Notes: a model not told the origin generated them from the letters alone. DNA of 64,000 bases from Haliclystus octoradiatus (GCA_916610825.1 OU744449.1:23449793-23513792), one strand, 5' to 3'; shown: positions 1 to 32,600, counted from the first letter of the stretch. Numbers and translations are program-made.

Positions 1-137
1 ATCTCGGAGAGCCAGAGCAAATTCAGAATAAATTGATAATTTTCTGATTTTTAGGTCAAATCTCAACAAAATATTCAGAAGAAAATGATGAAATTTGTTT
101 TAGCTTCCAGAAGGCTAAACCTTTTGTCGGACACTAT
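1..137. repeat. Dispersed repeat B (TCCGACAAAAG ends), cut by the left edge
   Basis: Ends with CCTTTTGTCGGACACT and shares AGCAAATTCAGAA and TTCAGAAGAAAATG with copies at 15043, 22352, 28349 and 36628. The termini GTCCGACAAA and TTTTGTCGGAC are inverted, so it behaves like a short TIR element of about 170 bp. Confidence 0.6.
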
Positions 138-524
138 CTGTGACACAGCTAACTCAGAGACAAACAGTTCTTGAATACTATGCAAAACGAAATATTGTGC
201 AAAACGAAATATTGTGTAAAACGCGATATATGCCGCACAACTACAATGAAAATGAACCAATGCTAATAAATAATTTTATAATCGGAAAATCTGGTCATCT
301 TTATAACTCAGTTTTTACGATTTTAGAAAGGCTTCAAATTGTAAGTTTAAAACACTCTAGTAATTTTGAAAAGTTTTATTTTAATTTGACATTTGCACAT
401 GCACAGCTAGTAAAAAATCTGGCAGAAATAACAACAAAATATTCAACATCAGGTATTTTTCAACGATCCACTATATTCTGCTGAAATCTATTCAAACAAT
501 TCCTGAAAAAGCCTTCCTGTTTAC

Positions 525-19038
<18,514 letters not shown>

Positions 19039-19307
19039 TTTGAAGACTTCAATCTTTCCTTTGTCTTAAAAAAGATTCAGGCATAAGGTACAGATCCCAT
19101 GGGTATCACATAAAGAACATTTACATATTCAATACTATGTAGTAATGATAGACATGGCTACATAAATGTTACATTTCTTTGTGTGCCAAACTGCTCAATT
19201 TACACAGAAACGCAAACAAAATTTCTCACTTATTTTTAGTTCAAAGGCACTCTCAGACCCAGTTCACTTGGTTCCGAATTATTTGCTATGCTGTTCTTTT
19301 ATCGTCG

Positions 19308-19325
19308 AAACCGGTTTTTCCGGAA
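19308..19325. promoter_or_regulatory. Candidate promoter motifs upstream of XPO6
   Basis: AAACCGGTTT (a Grainyhead-type palindrome) followed by TTCCGGAA (ETS core), about 280 bp upstream of the XPO6 start codon. Motif matches only; no transcription evidence. Confidence 0.25.
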
Positions 19326-19633
19326 CTAATTGATTACAGTAATTATTTAGATGGATACCAGTATCCACAAACCGTCGCGAAAAATTGACACAATCTTCAT
19401 CATTTAGTATTTCATATTATTATCTCCATTTACTATATAATAATTAAGCCATAACAAGACAAGACTATATAAAGTTAGATTTCTAAGACCGATATCGAAT
19501 CTTCCGATATTGCGATATTTTAGTTTACCTAGAGCTTATCTCTTTGCTGTTAATTAGTGACAAAAGAACAACAATTAAGCTCGATCCCATTGCGCCATTG
19601 AATGATTATCTGTTTTTGCTAGGTAGAAATGTT

Positions 19634-19770
19634 CAGGGGTGGCTAGGAGGACTACCACCCCCCTGTTGGGGATACCCAGCCCCCTCGTCGTGGAAGACTC
19701 AGTTTTTCTATAAATAGCCCCCTCATCAGGGAAGTTATCCCCCTTCCCCGAAATCCTATTGCCACTCCTG
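19634..19770. mobile_element. hAT-type MITE (137 bp)
   Basis: Starts CAGGGGTGGCTAGGA and ends TCCTATTGCCACTCCTG, imperfect inverted ends. Flanked by GAAATGTT (19626-19633) and GAACTGTT (19771-19778), an 8 bp duplication with one mismatch. Locally GC-rich. In the XPO6-WIPI2 intergenic region. Confidence 0.65.
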
Positions 19771-20302
19771 GAACTGTTCAATGTGTTAGCAGGGTCGGGG
19801 GCACCAGACGGGTGTTGAGTGATTACTCATTCTAGGTTCTTGAAATGGGATAACTTTGTAACTATAACTAAATGGTACCATTTCAATATATTCTCAAAGT
19901 TGGCAACATTTTCCAGTGTACTTGAAAACATGAAATTAGCTAATTGGGGCATCAGTTCACATCCCCATAAATATAATGAGGCGGAATAGGAAGATTTTGA
20001 TTCAATATTGAATATTGACATACAATAATATAATCATTAATTGAAATGTGTTGAATATATAGCATGTGTTATCGGCACAATAGAATAATTGTATCAAATA
20101 ATATTTGACAAAAGAATAATTGATATGATGCGTGTCGCAAAAAGAAACATTGCACAATCTAGCTTCTAAATATCTAAGTAACAAAAAAAAGATTTGATAT
20201 GAACATCATATTAAAAGAAAATCAGTCATAAATATATGTATTACATAAAATTCAACATTTGATTATTCCTTATTCTTCTTCTCTGTTATTGAACAAGAAT
20301 AT

Positions 20303-20308
20303 TTTATT
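20303..20308 (-). terminator. Candidate poly(A) signal of WIPI2
   Basis: AATAAA on the minus strand about 295 nt after the WIPI2 stop codon. Position is plausible; the AT-rich context makes chance occurrence possible. Confidence 0.35.
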
Positions 20309-20469
20309 TATACACATATATAAGTTATATTACTTATAGTGGTATATAATATAATTATCCTTAATTGAGTACAGTATTATTCAAAATAATTATTCTCTGC
20401 ATAATGTTATTTAAGATATTGTATACATTCATATACACATAACTGATCCTTTGTAAGTAAAATAAAATG

Positions 20470-20609
20470 GATCTGATTCTTTTTGAACCTTTTCTAAAAA
20501 AGCAAGATGAGATAATATGTTCATCTTACTCTACTCATAGATCTGATTCTATTTGAACCTTTTCTATAAAAGCAAGATGAGATAATATGTTCATCTTACT
20601 CTACTCATT
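20470..20609. repeat. 70 bp tandem duplication covering the WIPI2 stop codon and proximal 3' UTR
   Basis: Units 20470-20539 and 20540-20609 begin GATCTGATTCT and share AAGCAAGATGAGATAATATG and CATCTTACTCTACTCAT with a few substitutions. The WIPI2 TAG (20601-20603) and last codons are in the gene-proximal copy; the distal copy repeats that stretch inside the 3' UTR. Confidence 0.9.
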
Positions 20610-23600
20610 ATGAACAGTTAATGGTGGGAATTCTGAATCATCGTTTGGTATCTTTGATGTCATTGGTGGGGGACTATGCGCAGATGAAGGAGAATTAGCT
20701 GATCCAATAGATGATGATGGGGAGGGTGGTCGAGGTGATACTGCTAAACCGGTAGATTGATCTTTGATGGTGCACTATAAATATAATCAAATGAAAAGTT
20801 ACAATGAAATAATCAAATTTGGGGTCATCCATAAACTATGTACTCTAGAAAGACACATTTGGCATTTTAGTTTCTTCACTGAACTATAAATTTAACAGTC
20901 TAGCTAATTTTAAGATTACTGGATGTTGAAATAAATTTAACTCACTCACAAATACGTTGCATATTTTCATCAAATGAGATTGCCTTCCAAATCCGAAAAT
21001 CTTCCAAAATGTGGCCTCATGTTTGTTTATTACATGACTTATAGGGCCTACCGACAACGTGATTGGCTGACATCAAACCAAGAGACTGAACAATATCAGT
21101 TCTGCCCATTATACTGACAATTTACACTGATATAACGAGAATGCAAGAATACCAGTTGAAAACATACAACATATATTTAAAAGACTGATCTATATAAAAG
21201 ATTGGATAGAGAGTTCCATTAAGAATAACACAAAACTTTGAAGCCTTGAAAATGGCACTCAAACAAAATGGCGGCTGACCAATTACGAACGTAAACAACA
21301 CATCGAGCATTTCGACCTAATCAAGCATTTGTGTGTACTGAAAACGGCCACTATGAACAGCAAATCGAAAATTTCGACCTGATCAAAAATTTTGACCTAA
21401 ACGAGCATTTTGTGCGTACTGAAACGGCTGCCATGGAAGCTTTGCTTGTGTCTACTGCAACACTCAATCCAGTCGTTTATATAGATCAGTGCTCCAAACA
21501 CTGGCAGGTTTTCTGAGAAACCATACACATAAATTGTTAATCTTTAAATAGTTGGATCTCAAATTTTACAAATTCATATTGCAGAAGATGCAATATAACT
21601 CAACAACAAACAAGACCCTACCTTTTCCATGTTTAAATCTGTGCCATCATCAAGGAGTCTTGAATAAAAAAAAAAAAAAATAATAATGAAAATAGTCTTA
21701 ACAAGAGGAAATGTATCTCCCTGTGAAAAAATCCATTAGTTCATGAACATTATTTTTCTGGGCTCATGAACAGTTCATGAACTTTTGGACAATTTCACGT
21801 TGATGAAGTCATGAACTTTTCGCAGGGGTTGTTACAAAAACCATGAAATACTACCTGCAGATTGGGAAAATAACAAATTGACCCCTGCGAAATAAAGGAT
21901 GACACAAATTATGCACATTTTATGTTTTAAGTTGTTTATGATCAGAATAAGGTCAGCGATCCCCAGTGATAAAAACCTTAAGTTACATTAACTGATGAGT
22001 TGCCACAGCTACAAAAACAAATTCATGAAAAATGAACTTATTCATGAAATTGTAATAAAAATTTTGAAATGGGGATAAATTGTAAATGAACTATCGATAA
22101 AATGACGCTATTCAAAAAATTTAATGAATTTCTGAAGGGCAGGCCTGCATAAATATTGCAAATACAGTAAACCTGTTACAATGGTCACCTCTATACAGCG
22201 ACCACGTCTATATAGTGACCACTCTTGATCAGGTTTCAGTGTGTAAATAGGCTACTTCAAAGTTTCCGTCTAGTGCACAATCCAACACAATTAAATGCTG
22301 TATGTTTACCTACAATTCTACATGACAACTAGCTGAACCTTGATAATTATGATCAGGGTCCGACAAAAGTAGGAATCCTATTGTTAGGGAAGGTTATTGC
22401 AAATTCAGAAGAAAATTGATATTTTTAATGACTTATTGGTCAAACATTCCAGAAGTTTTGTCGAGCACTGATTATGACTATAATATAGTGATATCCATAA
22501 CATTTACTTACCGATGCTGCCTTAGAAGTGTACAATCATTGCCTTCCTCTGGGTCCAGGTTAAATATATAAAGATATCCATCTGAGCAAGCAACTAAAAT
22601 ACGAGGGAGTTTATTGATGCTACAGTAAGAAAATAACAAAACAATTTAGACATCATCAATTATCATCATCATTTTTATTATTTTTATTTCAGATTTATCC
22701 AAAATTTTGGAAACCTTTTTCATTGGGGTGGTGGTTAATTGATTAGTATTTTTAAGTGTGTGTGTTTTATGACTGGATGCCTTAACACGACGCCCAGCAA
22801 ATAGTGTTCCTACCAGGGATTGAACCCGAGACCTCGCGGGCAAACTTTCAAAACCCTAACCACTACACTTACGACACACATTGGATTCCTGCAGTCAAAG
22901 TTCAACTTTGGGCATCGAGCATCTGGTATATTATTGTATATTTGTATTATCCCCGATACTCTAGGGAAACAACTCTGTAGTTCAATTTTCAAAGATTCCA
23001 TCCCATCTTTGGGTGTCAAACTGTTATAGCGCAGCCATGTCTCATATTTCCATTATAGCAATTCAATTTCTTGTCATATTCAGTATTTTACATTTTCACA
23101 GACACAGACGACAGAACCTAGCGGTCAGAAAAGCATCTTGCAAATGGTTTTTAGAAGCTTCAGAATTCCAAAGAAATATTATGAAAGTTCTTAAATTTAT
23201 TATATCATATTTTGAAGTTTGATGTCATAAATTAAAAAAAAAAAACAGGTTTGAATTAGAAAATAATTAAATTTTTAAGTAATCTTAATGATTGAAAACC
23301 TTTTGAAAATCATCTGAAATTGTGATAGACTCAGGTAAATGAAACTCACAGGATATCACACTCTATGAAAACCTTGTAGTGTAGTTGGATTGTAGTGTTA
23401 TACCTCTGAATGAAACCTACACAGTGAAACCTGTATATAACAGCCAGCTACTAGAGGTAGATAAATTGACTATTAATAAAAGTCAGAGAATCAGACAGTC
23501 ATGTTTGCTACTTGAAGTTTCACGCCAAGGCGATCATCAGGCAATCTATTATTACGTGCATCAATGTCGGTGAAGTAATTTCAAGTAGCAAACATGACTG

Positions 23601-26600
23601 TCTGATTCTCTGACTTTTATTAGCTAAGCTCTGCTATATTTTGCATTGAGCCCTATGTTCAATCAGTAAGACAACGTTTTACAAATGAATTGACTATTAT
23701 AGACAGGTGGACTTTATATATAGATCTGATTCAATATAATGTACTATTTTAGACATTGCAAGAGTGACCCTTATAGACAGGTGGTTGTTGTATAGGTGGC
23801 TGTTATAACAGGTTTGACTGTACAAATTATGTTTGGTCATGAGGAAATCTTAAAGAATTATGGATGAATGTCGAGTTCAGTCATAAACTGTTGTTTACTA
23901 CTGTATATACTACTACTATATTTAATTATTGATCATACAGCAATTAAACATCAAGATCAAATGAAAATATATAACTTACATTGCCAATGCACATATGTTT
24001 GGTAAACCTGAAAGAAGAGAATCCATTGAAATGAGATATATTACATAATTAGCAGACAAGGTCAAACAAGAGCTATGTAAATGATTTGCTGTTCAGAAAC
24101 TTGATATTATGTTCTGAAAAGTTCAGTGTATCGCTTCTCCTTTGGAAAAATGGGCCAAATAAAAACATGGGGTGGCTTGAGTCCATGCTCTAGATTAGTG
24201 TATTCAACTGTTTATAGTGTCACCTTTTGTAACGGATTATTGTTTATAACATACTAATTCTTTGTTCCCGGCAAATTTTAGTAGGTTTTCTCTTAATAAT
24301 TATCGGCTATAGTATCACTGTTTATAACGGATTATCTCTCATAGCGTCACACTTTTCTATTCCTGTGAAGTGATAAAATCGTTTATAACGTCTCATTAAC
24401 AGGAATCTACCTTTATTTTCTATTGTTCTATTGTTATGACATAATATCGGCTATAACGGCACATCGCCTATAACATACTTTTTTCAGATTCCTCAGGGGT
24501 GCCGTTATAAACGGTTTCTACTGTATTGCCAGGAAGTGTCACTTAACAAATGAACTAGAACAGAATCCAGGTTTCATCACAAGGTTATCCATGTGATGAT
24601 AAGGTAAAGTGAAAATTTTGAGTAAAGCTCAATCAGTACTGTACTTAATTAAGCTAGCTTGCAAGTTAGTAAAATCGTCACTTATTAATGGCAGCAAAAT
24701 TATTCCATTTCTTGTCATTTATTAAATTTACTACTGTCATCTATAACGGAACAAGTCTGAAGACAGAGCGGCATGATGATTCTATAGTTACAGTTAAAGT
24801 CATTAGCTAGGAGGGATATATTCATTATATTTATCGAACCTCAAAATTATACTTTAGAAAGTTGCTGGATATAAAAACTAAGTTAGTAGTCTCTACCAGA
24901 GCCATCTATTTACAAGAGTTGGGACACGCTTTCATGTGCCGCTATCGTCTCCAATTGGACAGATGCCAGTCACATGATTTTTGGATGCCATCTTTGTTCT
25001 TTTGAAAACAGGTTCTCAATCATTTCAAGTTAAACGCGCGAAAAAATACAATACAATATGGCTGAAAAAACACACAACATTCTCCTGCACATGCGCACTG
25101 TTAAAAACGTGCTCGGGTCCAGGCAAAAAGATACAAAAATGGCAGAAGTGTCCCAACTCTTGTAAATAGATGGCTCTGGTCTCTACCAGTGTAGGCTAGC
25201 ACCTTTAGCAAATATGGAAGCATAGAAAACAGCACCGGTTTGATTTAAAAAATATTTGCAATATCAAAGAAGTAGATGTTAATACTAATCAATCGCCAGT
25301 GATAACTGAGGTTAACGTGAACCAGAACTGACCTGGATGAGGTAGCTTGGCAGTTGCAAATCCTCTGCCTTGAGTGAACACTTCTGTGACATTTGAAGGT
25401 AGATAAGATGTTGGGGTCATCAAAGCCTTTCCTATATATCCCATCCAACCCTGAGGTTCTTCTGGAGATCTAAATAACAAAAGAACATGTATTAAATAGA
25501 ATACAGTTCTTACCTATTTTGTCATCTACTAACAGGCCAATACAGAAATCAAATTAAATTAATGTGATTGGTAGTATGCTCAATCATAAAGCTGTATTGA
25601 CTTCTCTGTGTTTTCTAACCATTATTGTAAAAAGACACAACTGATATTTACTTTGTTGATTTTCTTAAAATACAATAATATTCATGTTATGATAATATTT
25701 TATTATCTGAATACAGTGAAACCTGAATATAACGGCCAGCTACGAGGTAGATAAATTGACCACTATAGACAAGTGGCCTTTATATACAGGTTTGATTCAG
25801 TAAAGAATACTATATTAGACATTGCAAGAGTGACCACTATAAACAGGTGGCCAATGTATAGAGGCGACCGTCATAAACGGGTTTGACTGTATATCAAATT
25901 GACCTGTCAATCATTGACTCTTAACGGACCGTGGTCATTATCATGGTCATGTAATACTGTAATCCATATGTATCCATAAGTATCCTATATGTATCCAATT
26001 GAAATTTCGGATTCAGATTTGCTAATCCGATCCTACCAAATCCAAATCTAAATGGCCCCAAATTTTCATGAACTGTTCATGAACTGTCTGTGAGGGTTCA
26101 TGAACATTTCAGGAAAATTGGAGCAATTTCACGTTCACAAACTATTCATGAACTCCTGAACTATTTTTTGCAGGGGTAAACTTGCAAGCCCAAAAAGTAA
26201 ACAAGCATTATAAAGAACAAAGTTTTTTATAAAAGAAAATCTTCAAGGAATAAATACACAAAATTTTAAATCAAAAAACTTTTATTTCCATAATATATGT
26301 ACCAGTATGCATAGAAAATGGTAAAATAATGATAAATTAAGGCAGAAAAATATTTATATTCAATCCGAACTGAAATTGATTACAGGATAACCGATCAACT
26401 CAGAAAATAAAAAATCCGACTGAATTGAATTCACAAACCTGTATCGGTACTGGTTAGTGCTTACCCTCTCTGGTGCAAATGAAAAGTTGGATATTTAGCA
26501 AGGCAGGCACATGATATTTTGGATGGGGGATGGAAAATTGAATCAATTTCATGTGGGGATATTAGGAAAGTTTGACTACGGTATGCATTTATGCAATCAT

Positions 26601-29600
26601 ACTTACTTGCTTCGATCCACAACTAATTTGAAGACGTGAATTGTTTCGGTGTTACTTGATGAGCATAAGAATAAAGAATCTGGACTGAACGCCAACGAAT
26701 AAATATGTGCACACCTATCCATAAAGTAGAAATTGCAAAATAAATTGTAATTTGCATGTTACAGCATTCTTAATTAATTTATTTGGTTGAGAATTTTTAG
26801 GTAATTCTAAGAACTTTGCTGATTCTTATTCATTGAAGAGTATTTGATACAAAGGCTAATAATTGATGCTTATTTACTTCATCCTGACTATATTCAAAAT
26901 AAAAGCAATGCAGACAGACAGGCGTTACCCAAACGAAACTATACAACTTTCTTTTCTAGGGATATCGTTCGTTTTGAAGGGGTTGGCACTAGCCTCGCTT
27001 CCCCAATGAAAGGGCTATTTATAGACAATATCATTAAACTTGATTGGAAAAGTACATACTAAGAATTTTCCAGACCAACAGCTAAAATTTTCTTACCGAT
27101 AAGATGACATGGTATCACCAAGAAGGGGTTTAGCCCTTGCCCCTGCTAGTGTCATCCCTGCTTTTTGCTAAGAGTAACTCATTAACAATCTCAGGTGAGA
27201 CATCAGATCAACCTCTACAGTCTTCCTAGCAGATCTACGCTTTATTTATCTAAGCTGTAGCTGTAAAACACATCTCTTTATGACACCATTAATTCCAATC
27301 ATTCAATCAGCCATCGCAGTGTAGCAGGTTATTTATTTGATACGTATTTATTGAAAACTGTTGTCTTTTTAATCGTAGCCAACTGTTTCTTTGTTTTACA
27401 ACTTACCGTTTAACACCACGACGAAATTCAAATAATTTAACACCAGGAATTGAAAAGACACGGATGACGGTGCCCTGCAAAGCAGTATCAAAGTAAACTC
27501 AAAAACGCTGTCTATATGTTGTATTACTGTGTGTAATTATTAAAAGAAATGTGTTTCTACAGCATTGTTCTAAGCAATAGCGGTAACAATTTTCTTGGTA
27601 GAGATGGCAAACATGTGAAGAAAGTGAGAGTTAGTAATTTAAGATATATTTTAAAGATTGTGTTTCCCTAACTGTATGAGTCAAGAAAAAAATCATAACA
27701 TGAATGATTATATAATTGTTTCTGCTTCTGATATTAGTTTTCCAATTTGAATATAGATTAGCCTACCTAAGTTTATGCCATCAAGTGAAACACAGTAGAA
27801 TGAATAAAATTATGATTACAGACCATTTAATGTTCATGAAGTTTTCATAATTTGGACGTATACTGGCAAGGAGAAGCATGATAATTAAGTTCACCAGTAT
27901 ATTTATATACATTCAAACCTGTTATAACGGTCACCTATATACAGTGGCCACCTGTCTATAGTGATCACTCTTGCAATGTTTAAAATAGTATTTTCTATTG
28001 AAACAAACCTGTATATAAAGGCCACCTGTCTATATTGGTCAATTTATCTACCTCTCGTAGCTGGCCGTTGTATACAGGTTTCACTGTACAGCGTTAATAT
28101 ACATCAGAATCAACCATTACTTTGACAATTTTTTATAATTTTTCAGTAGAATCTCCTTAGTTTCCCCATATTGCTTACCTTTACTGATGCTGTGGCGAGC
28201 AGAGTAGCAGGAGGATTGAAAGCTAAAGCTGCAATTGGTGAGTCATGAGCTGGGATCATAGTGACTGGTTTCTAAATAGAATGAAAACGGTAACCTTCAC
28301 AACATAGTCAGGGGTTCAATCAATGATTTTATGCATCAGTTAGTTGGTGGGGCAAGGTCCGACAAAGGTAGGAATCCTGGAATCTTAGATTGTGGAAGGT
28401 TAGAGCCAATTCAGAAGAAAGTTGACATTTGTATGATTCACTGGTCAACATTTAACAAAAAAATTCAGAAGAAAATGTTGAAATGCCTCTAGGATTTCAG
28501 AAGGATGAGCCTTTTGTGAGACTCTGGGTGGGGAAGAAAATCTTGTTGGACAAATTGAGTAGTTTGGGACTACCTATGTATTTAGTTTTTATACTTTGTA
28601 TACCTTCTGTTGACTATACTTGTGTTAATATCTACTCCTTGTGTCCTACACTAGCCAATAACTAAGAGAATAAAAATGTTAACCAGAGTCACCTTTTGTT
28701 AGGGAATTTAGTATCTTGTCGGGAAAGTGCTGACATCACCTGTGGTCTAAACTTCATGAATTTCGTAAAATCACAAAATTCTATTGAATTTACCCTGTAT
28801 ACAAAGGTCGTCTATCTGCCCATAACGGTCAATTTCTCTAGATTCCACAGCTGGCTTTTAAGTAACGTATATCCTACCAAATATGTACTCTATTTCAATT
28901 TTAGTTTAAAGATCAATTATTAGTTGTTTGCAGCTGTTAGAGATTTCAGATTATCAAGATAGTAAAAATTGGAGGTTTCAGGTTCAATTGGAGGCTTCTG
29001 ATACTTTGAAAACTTACAAGATTTACAGCGTCAAATATTTGTACTTCACCAATCTATAACACATATGAGATAATGTAGAATATATTAAAAGTACAGTTTG
29101 ATATCAGACTTATTGGTAAAGTTGATCACTGGTCAGAATATTGAAAATATAAGTATTTAGAATATCAGATTGTACTTTATTCAATAACTCATTAATCAAA
29201 TCTCAATAATCTAAACTCGATCAAATATCATCACATATGTCATTGTATCAAATCCGTTCTTTTATCGTGTAACAAGTCGTGGAATGCTCTTCCAGTGCTC
29301 GTAGTTTCGTCACCATCATTAGCTTTGTTTAAATCAATTTAAAATAGTATAGATCTACCATGTAAATTAAAGCATTAGGCTTCAAGTAAGTGAACATCTA
29401 TTTTCCAACAAATTTTCCTGTGCTTGCCTGTAGAGTCAAACCTGTTATAGCGGTCAACTCTATACAGTGGCCACCTGTCTATAGTGGTCACTCTTGCAAT
29501 GTCCAAAATAGTATTTTCTATGGAATCAAACCTGTTTATAAAGGCCACCTGTCTATAATGGTCAATTTATCTGCCTCTGTTATATACAGGTTTCACTGTA

Positions 29601-32600
29601 ATTTTTAAAATTTTAATATTTTACAATTATATCAAATCAAATCAATATTCAATGGATTAAGGGCATTAAGTCAAAAGACACAACGCTGTCCTTTTAGTTT
29701 AACTTTTTACAAACATAAAATGATCTTAGCCTATCCTGTTATAATAATTACATACCTGGCTGCTCCCAGGGTAAGCTAAGTAACAGCTATCTGAATTGGA
29801 CGATAAAGCACAAAGCCCTGAAAATCATAAATATTAAAATAATGTTAGTATATAGTCTGGTTTCAAAATCATGATTTGTATTCCACAATATACCTACACA
29901 TTTGCGTGCCGGTATAATAATAAACAAGAAACTGCCACAATTAAAAATATGAGATGGATTTTTAGTGAGGTGGTTAGGGGGTTGGACCATGGTCCGCATG
30001 GTCTTAGGTTCAATCTCTGACAGGAGTACTATTGGTTGGCGTCTGGAACGACATCATGCCATTAATCTCGCGCACGCTTCAAAATTACCAACCAATTAAC
30101 CATAAATCCTGGTGAAAAAAGCTACTAGCATACCCCGTTTATGGTAAAATGATGAATAAAAATCAAAAATCAAAGCTGCACCTGGCAGTCTGTTTATTGA
30201 GGGACATAAACACATTTACAGGCATATACAATCAACATGTGAACAACCACGAGGAATCTAACACTGGCCTTCTGCACAAAGTGTTGACCTTGACACTGCC
30301 ACTGAACTACAAGTGCACATCTGGATATCATTGCGACATTGTAGATCAAATTTACAGGCCTTGATTGTCAAGGCAGGGCACAGCAAACACATCAGTTTAT
30401 CAAAAATATATCAAACACTGTGTAGAGAATATCAGTGAATGCAAAAATGTTGAAAATAGACCAAAATTAATGACAAAGATCATTTTGTATAAGATTTCAA
30501 TGAATAGATGACAACTTTTATAATTTATCAAGGTATATTAGATTGAAATCAGCTGAAAGATTGAACAATTTCATGTCAGAATACTGAATAAAATAAAACG
30601 CATTTTCTTCATCATCAAATTTAGCCTAACCTGTTGGGTTTGGTGGTGTTTCCCTTAACGTGTGAAGAACCTGTAAATATAATTAATTGCACAAAAGTCA
30701 GCAGTGGTAAGTGGCTAACAGAGAACAATATAGCAGTCGGCCATCAGCAAATGGCCGATCAATTGCGTTTTTCTACTGGCAGTTGTTTTTATTTTAAATA
30801 ATTTTTTTTTTCAATTATTTTTTTTTCTTTCTAAATACTTGATAATATTTCTTGGCAATAATAATATTTCTCTTCAAAAATGTATCATATAACATAATAA
30901 CCTTGTACTGCTTCTCTAACTTATATTGTTACAAGAGAAATTCTATACAAATGTTTTTTCACCCTGTTCGGATTCTCCACAGAAAATATCAGCAATAAAA
31001 TGTCAGATCAAGTTTGATAAATTTTATTGTTCTCTGATGGCTAACACTGCATACTCTGATAAAATCATGAAAATTCATGAACCTCATAAAAAAGCTTCAA
31101 CATGGTTTGCATGACACAGGTGCTATCGCACACTGCTATCGCACAACATCAGATAATTGTTGTCATGACAACGTGTCGTGGATTATCAGTTGTCATGGCA
31201 ACACACTAGCCATGCAACATACTCATTTTAACGTCAATTTCCTTGTAAATCCTAGCTCAATGGGAGCATGTCTCTCCGATCAAATAATTGTCCAGCATGT
31301 TGAAATAGAATCATTATAATACACTAGTAAATTGACATTCATTGAATAAATGAAATAAAAATAAAAAACAGGTTGAAGAAATGAAACGATATTTCTACTG
31401 ATGGAATTGAAATCTGTCATAAGAACTATCACTAAATTAAATTGCAAAAAAAAAATATTTTGTGAAAATTCAAAAATCATTTTAAAAATACTTTTGGCGT
31501 GCAATCAATTGCACGTGTTAAAAGTGTTTAGGCGTGGGCGGAGGTGTGCTTGTGAGATTTCATTCCTTATAATATACATTCATTTTATAAACAGTGAATT
31601 AACTTCATCAGCTGCAGTTCATGAGCCTTGAAAGGTCCTTTCCTTTTACATTAACATTCCTATGTAAATCCATGGTTAAGCACAGACCGGTCTGCAAAGC
31701 ATGGCAGCTGCGCCCCCAAGATAAAAATTTTTCTCGTGATTGCCGCCCCTGGAGCTGCAGTTTTTAACGAAAATCGGCATTTAAAAATGATTTTTTTATA
31801 ATTTTCTTCATATTTTTTTGCTGAAATGATGGATTTTGCCGGCACTGAAGTCAAATTTGATCAAATTTGATCAGTTGCCGCCCCCGCCCCTAACTTTTTT
31901 CGGCACTGCCGCCCTCGAGATCTCGTCGAGATTGCAATTATTTGCAGACTGGAGCACAGACTGCTCATACAGAAAGGGGTTGTTGAATGCTTTGAGAATT
32001 TGTGAACTATGTTTCGCCTAGGGCAGCGCAAAATTTCTAGGTCTGAAATGAAATGTTAACAGTAAACATTTATGAAACAAATAAATGTCAAAATAATTGT
32101 AAAGGGCAAACCACATTAACATATATTTACATATCAAGATAGATCAGGGCTTTTGTGTTTTAATGAAGTTAATTTATAAAGAAAAGCGCAATCAAGAAAG
32201 ATCTTGTTGAACTTTAAAAACAAAATACCTACTTTCATATCTCTAATATTATGTATGTATAGACTTTCTTCTAGCACAACCAGAAGTCGCTGCAAGGTAA
32301 AAAATAAATAACAAATGTAAATTATAATGGTGCCAACAAAATAATTTGGCGAAACTTTTCATTGGATAAATCTAATTTAAAATAGCTCAAGAGGACTTGA
32401 TAGCAGAATAGTTTCAGATAGAGTTTCAAAAAACCATAAACCGTATATTACAATATTTCCCGAATAACACTCCAAAAATAACCTAGAGAATATTCATTAC
32501 AATATTTACAAGGTTAAGCACATTTGGAAATTTTGAGACTTGACAAAAATAATGCTTGATTCCTTAGGAGTTTTGGTATATCATTGCTAGGTTTAAAAGT

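Larger units (their letters stand above)
23423..23822. mobile_element. Pogo-like MITE, interrupted by a nested insertion
   Basis: Starts CAGTGAAACCTGTATATAAC and ends TATAACAGGTTTGACTGTA; split at ATTGACTATTA by the insertion at 23476-23699. Confidence 0.85.

Noticed and set aside
31680..31960. GC-rich patch with GCCGCCCCTGG and GGTCTGCAAA-type words as a hAT element
   Set aside because: I could not find matching inverted ends or a target duplication.
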